This document shows positions 24,586 through 25,188 of a DNA stretch of 25,188 nt, one piece after another. Numbering within the stretch: position 1 is the stretch's first letter; the number at the start of each line of letters is the position of its first letter. A model generated the notes under the pieces. The model saw only the letters and a program-made list of their open reading frames with translations. It did no database searches and was not told the DNA's origin. The stretch spans positions 1 to 25,188 of the forward strand of contig DJVR01000009.1 in the NCBI GenBank assembly GCA_002441285.1, given 5' to 3'. The DNA is from Candidatus Atribacteria bacterium UBA6251 (GTDB lineage Bacteria; Atribacterota; Phoenicimicrobiia; Phoenicimicrobiales; Phoenicimicrobiaceae). The translations under genes were made by a program, and so were the position numbers.

Positions 24586-24621
24586 AAAAAGCAGTACTTA
24601 TTTTACTAAGTACTGCTTTTT
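24586..24621 (-). terminator. Intrinsic terminator of the RRM gene
   Basis: This is a perfect 15-bp inverted repeat: AAAAAGCAGTACTTA (24586-24600) and TAAGTACTGCTTTTT (24607-24621) with a 6-nt loop. On the minus-strand RNA the hairpin ends in a run of U residues, and it lies 22 bp after the RRM gene stop codon. The A-run/T-run symmetry means it could work in both directions, but no plus-strand gene enters it. Confidence 0.9.
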
Positions 24622-24643
24622 ATTTTCTTTTAATTTATTTAAC

Positions 24644-24910
24644 TTAGAATCTGCGATTACGATATTCACCTTTAGGTCTTGGTGGACGAGCTTCATCAAT
24701 TTTTAAAGGACGACCTACAAAGTCAGCATCATTCAATGCATCTTTAGCTTTCGCTGCTTCCTCTGGTGAAGACATCTCTACAAATCCAAAGCCTTTACCT
24801 TCGATGATGTTTACGCTCTTAACTTCACCATAACCAGAAAATAATTCACTCAATTCATCATTAGTTACAGTGTATTTAAGGTTACCCACGTACAATTTGT
24901 TACCTTGCAT
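24644..24910 (-). CDS. Small RRM-domain RNA-binding protein
   Basis: This 88-aa protein consists of one RNA-recognition motif plus a short basic tail. RNP2 is LYVGNL (6-11) and RNP1 is KGFGFVEM (39-46), with the aromatic residues that stack on RNA bases (Tyr7, Phe41, Phe43) in place. The tail (RPPRPKGEYRNRRF, from about 75) is rich in Arg and Pro and lacks the long Gly-rich tail of cyanobacterial Rbp proteins. Such proteins bind single-stranded RNA and are often highly expressed or cold-induced in bacteria. The gene is monocistronic, with a strong promoter, a leader of about 200 nt, a GGAGGGGGGAG ribosome site and its own terminator, which together suggest abundant, post-transcriptionally tuned expression. 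Confidence 0.92.
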   Translation of the reverse strand: MQGNKLYVGNLKYTVTNDELSELFSGYGEVKSVNIIEGKGFGFVEMSSPEEAAKAKDALNDADFVGRPLKIDEARPPRPKGEYRNRRF

Positions 24911-25117
24911 ATTTTCTCCCCCCTCCTTCTCTTATTATTTCTCTTAAGTCTAATAACGTTTCCTGGGGAGAAAAGAAGCAAGAAATTACTCTAACCCCTT
25001 AACGATAACATTATCATAACACAAGAGATTACCTTGATAATCTATGATAAAAACTTTATGTATATTTTTCTAATTAACAATAACTATTAGCATAAATATG
25101 TTATTTTGTAAACATTC
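24911..25117 (-). promoter_or_regulatory. Long 5' leader of the RRM gene
   Basis: The roughly 207-nt leader contains two small hairpins: AGATTA/TAATCT with a 6-nt loop (25026-25043) and a GATAA/TTATC pairing (25004-25015). A purine-rich stretch ends in the ribosome site. No known riboswitch class was recognised. A long leader ahead of a small RNA-binding protein fits temperature-dependent folding or autoregulation, by analogy with cold-shock mRNAs. Confidence 0.4.
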
Positions 25118-25123
25118 TCAATT

Positions 25124-25151
25124 AGTATATCATATTATATAATTTTGTCAA
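25124..25151 (-). promoter_or_regulatory. Consensus promoter of the RRM gene
   Basis: The minus strand reads TTGACA (25146-25151), 16 bp, then TATACT (25124-25129): a perfect -35 and a 5/6 -10. An A/T-only stretch upstream resembles an UP element. RNA would start near 25117, leaving about 207 nt of untranslated leader before the ATG at 24910. This is the best promoter in the window. Confidence 0.75.
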
Positions 25152-25188
25152 ATTTTTTTAAAATATTTGTTATTTAAGAATTAAAAGT

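Noticed and set aside
1..25188. CRISPR arrays, tRNA/rRNA genes, insertion sequences, phage or defence systems
   Set aside because: No regular repeat-spacer pattern, cloverleaf-like sequence, transposase, integrase or recognisable defence gene was seen.

Overview
The window is 25.2 kb of AT-rich bacterial DNA (roughly one-third GC by eye). All 20 supported genes lie on the minus strand, so transcription runs from high to low coordinates. Strong GGAGG-type ribosome sites, tight or overlapping gene junctions and the gene content (molybdenum hydroxylase, transcarbamylases, no visible oxygen-dependent enzymes) suggest a low-GC anaerobe, for example Atribacterota, Bacillota or Thermotogota. The sequence alone does not settle the phylum. 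No tRNA, rRNA, CRISPR array, transposase or phage gene was seen.

Region 1 (96-14935) is the centrepiece: a 12-gene same-strand block that reads as an anaerobic purine / oxidised-purine catabolic cluster. In transcription order it holds an XRE-cupin regulator, an allantoinase/hydantoinase-type cyclic amidohydrolase, a knotted transcarbamylase YgeW, a threonine-synthase-like PLP enzyme, an M20 hydrolase, a 488-aa PLP fold-type II enzyme, a second transcarbamylase of the aspartate-carbamoyltransferase type, the molybdopterin, FAD and 2Fe-2S subunits of a xanthine-dehydrogenase-type enzyme, an 8-oxoguanine-deaminase-type amidohydrolase, and SsnA. The parts match the E. coli yge/ssnA/xdh region, which is linked in gut anaerobes and enterobacteria to anaerobic urate/purine use, but with clear differences. 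YgeX (diaminopropionate ammonia-lyase) is replaced by two other PLP enzymes, a second transcarbamylase with altered substrate residues is added, and an 8-oxoguanine-deaminase-like enzyme is present. The inferred scheme is that deaminases and the Mo-hydroxylase act on the purine ring, the cyclic amidohydrolase and M20 enzyme open and trim ureido intermediates, the transcarbamylases remove carbamoyl groups as carbamoyl phosphate, and the PLP enzymes break down the remaining amino acid. Carbamate kinase, a purine permease and Mo-enzyme maturation genes are not in the window.

Region 2 (15216-18939) is a carbohydrate-type (CUT1) ABC importer: binding protein, two permeases, then a HAD phosphatase. 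A GC-rich hairpin lies between the binding-protein and first permease genes, and no ATPase gene is present. Region 3 (19208-24407) holds sbcD-sbcC (DNA end processing) and a BaiN/YhiN-type flavoprotein. Region 4 (24586-25151) is a self-contained unit for a small RRM RNA-binding protein with a consensus promoter, a leader of about 200 nt and a perfect 15-bp terminator hairpin.

Intergenic DNA in region 1 carries degenerate CGATTAAT / GGTTAATTAG repeats. The only gene-free stretch above 300 bp (11407-11742) holds a compact hairpin and no convincing gene.
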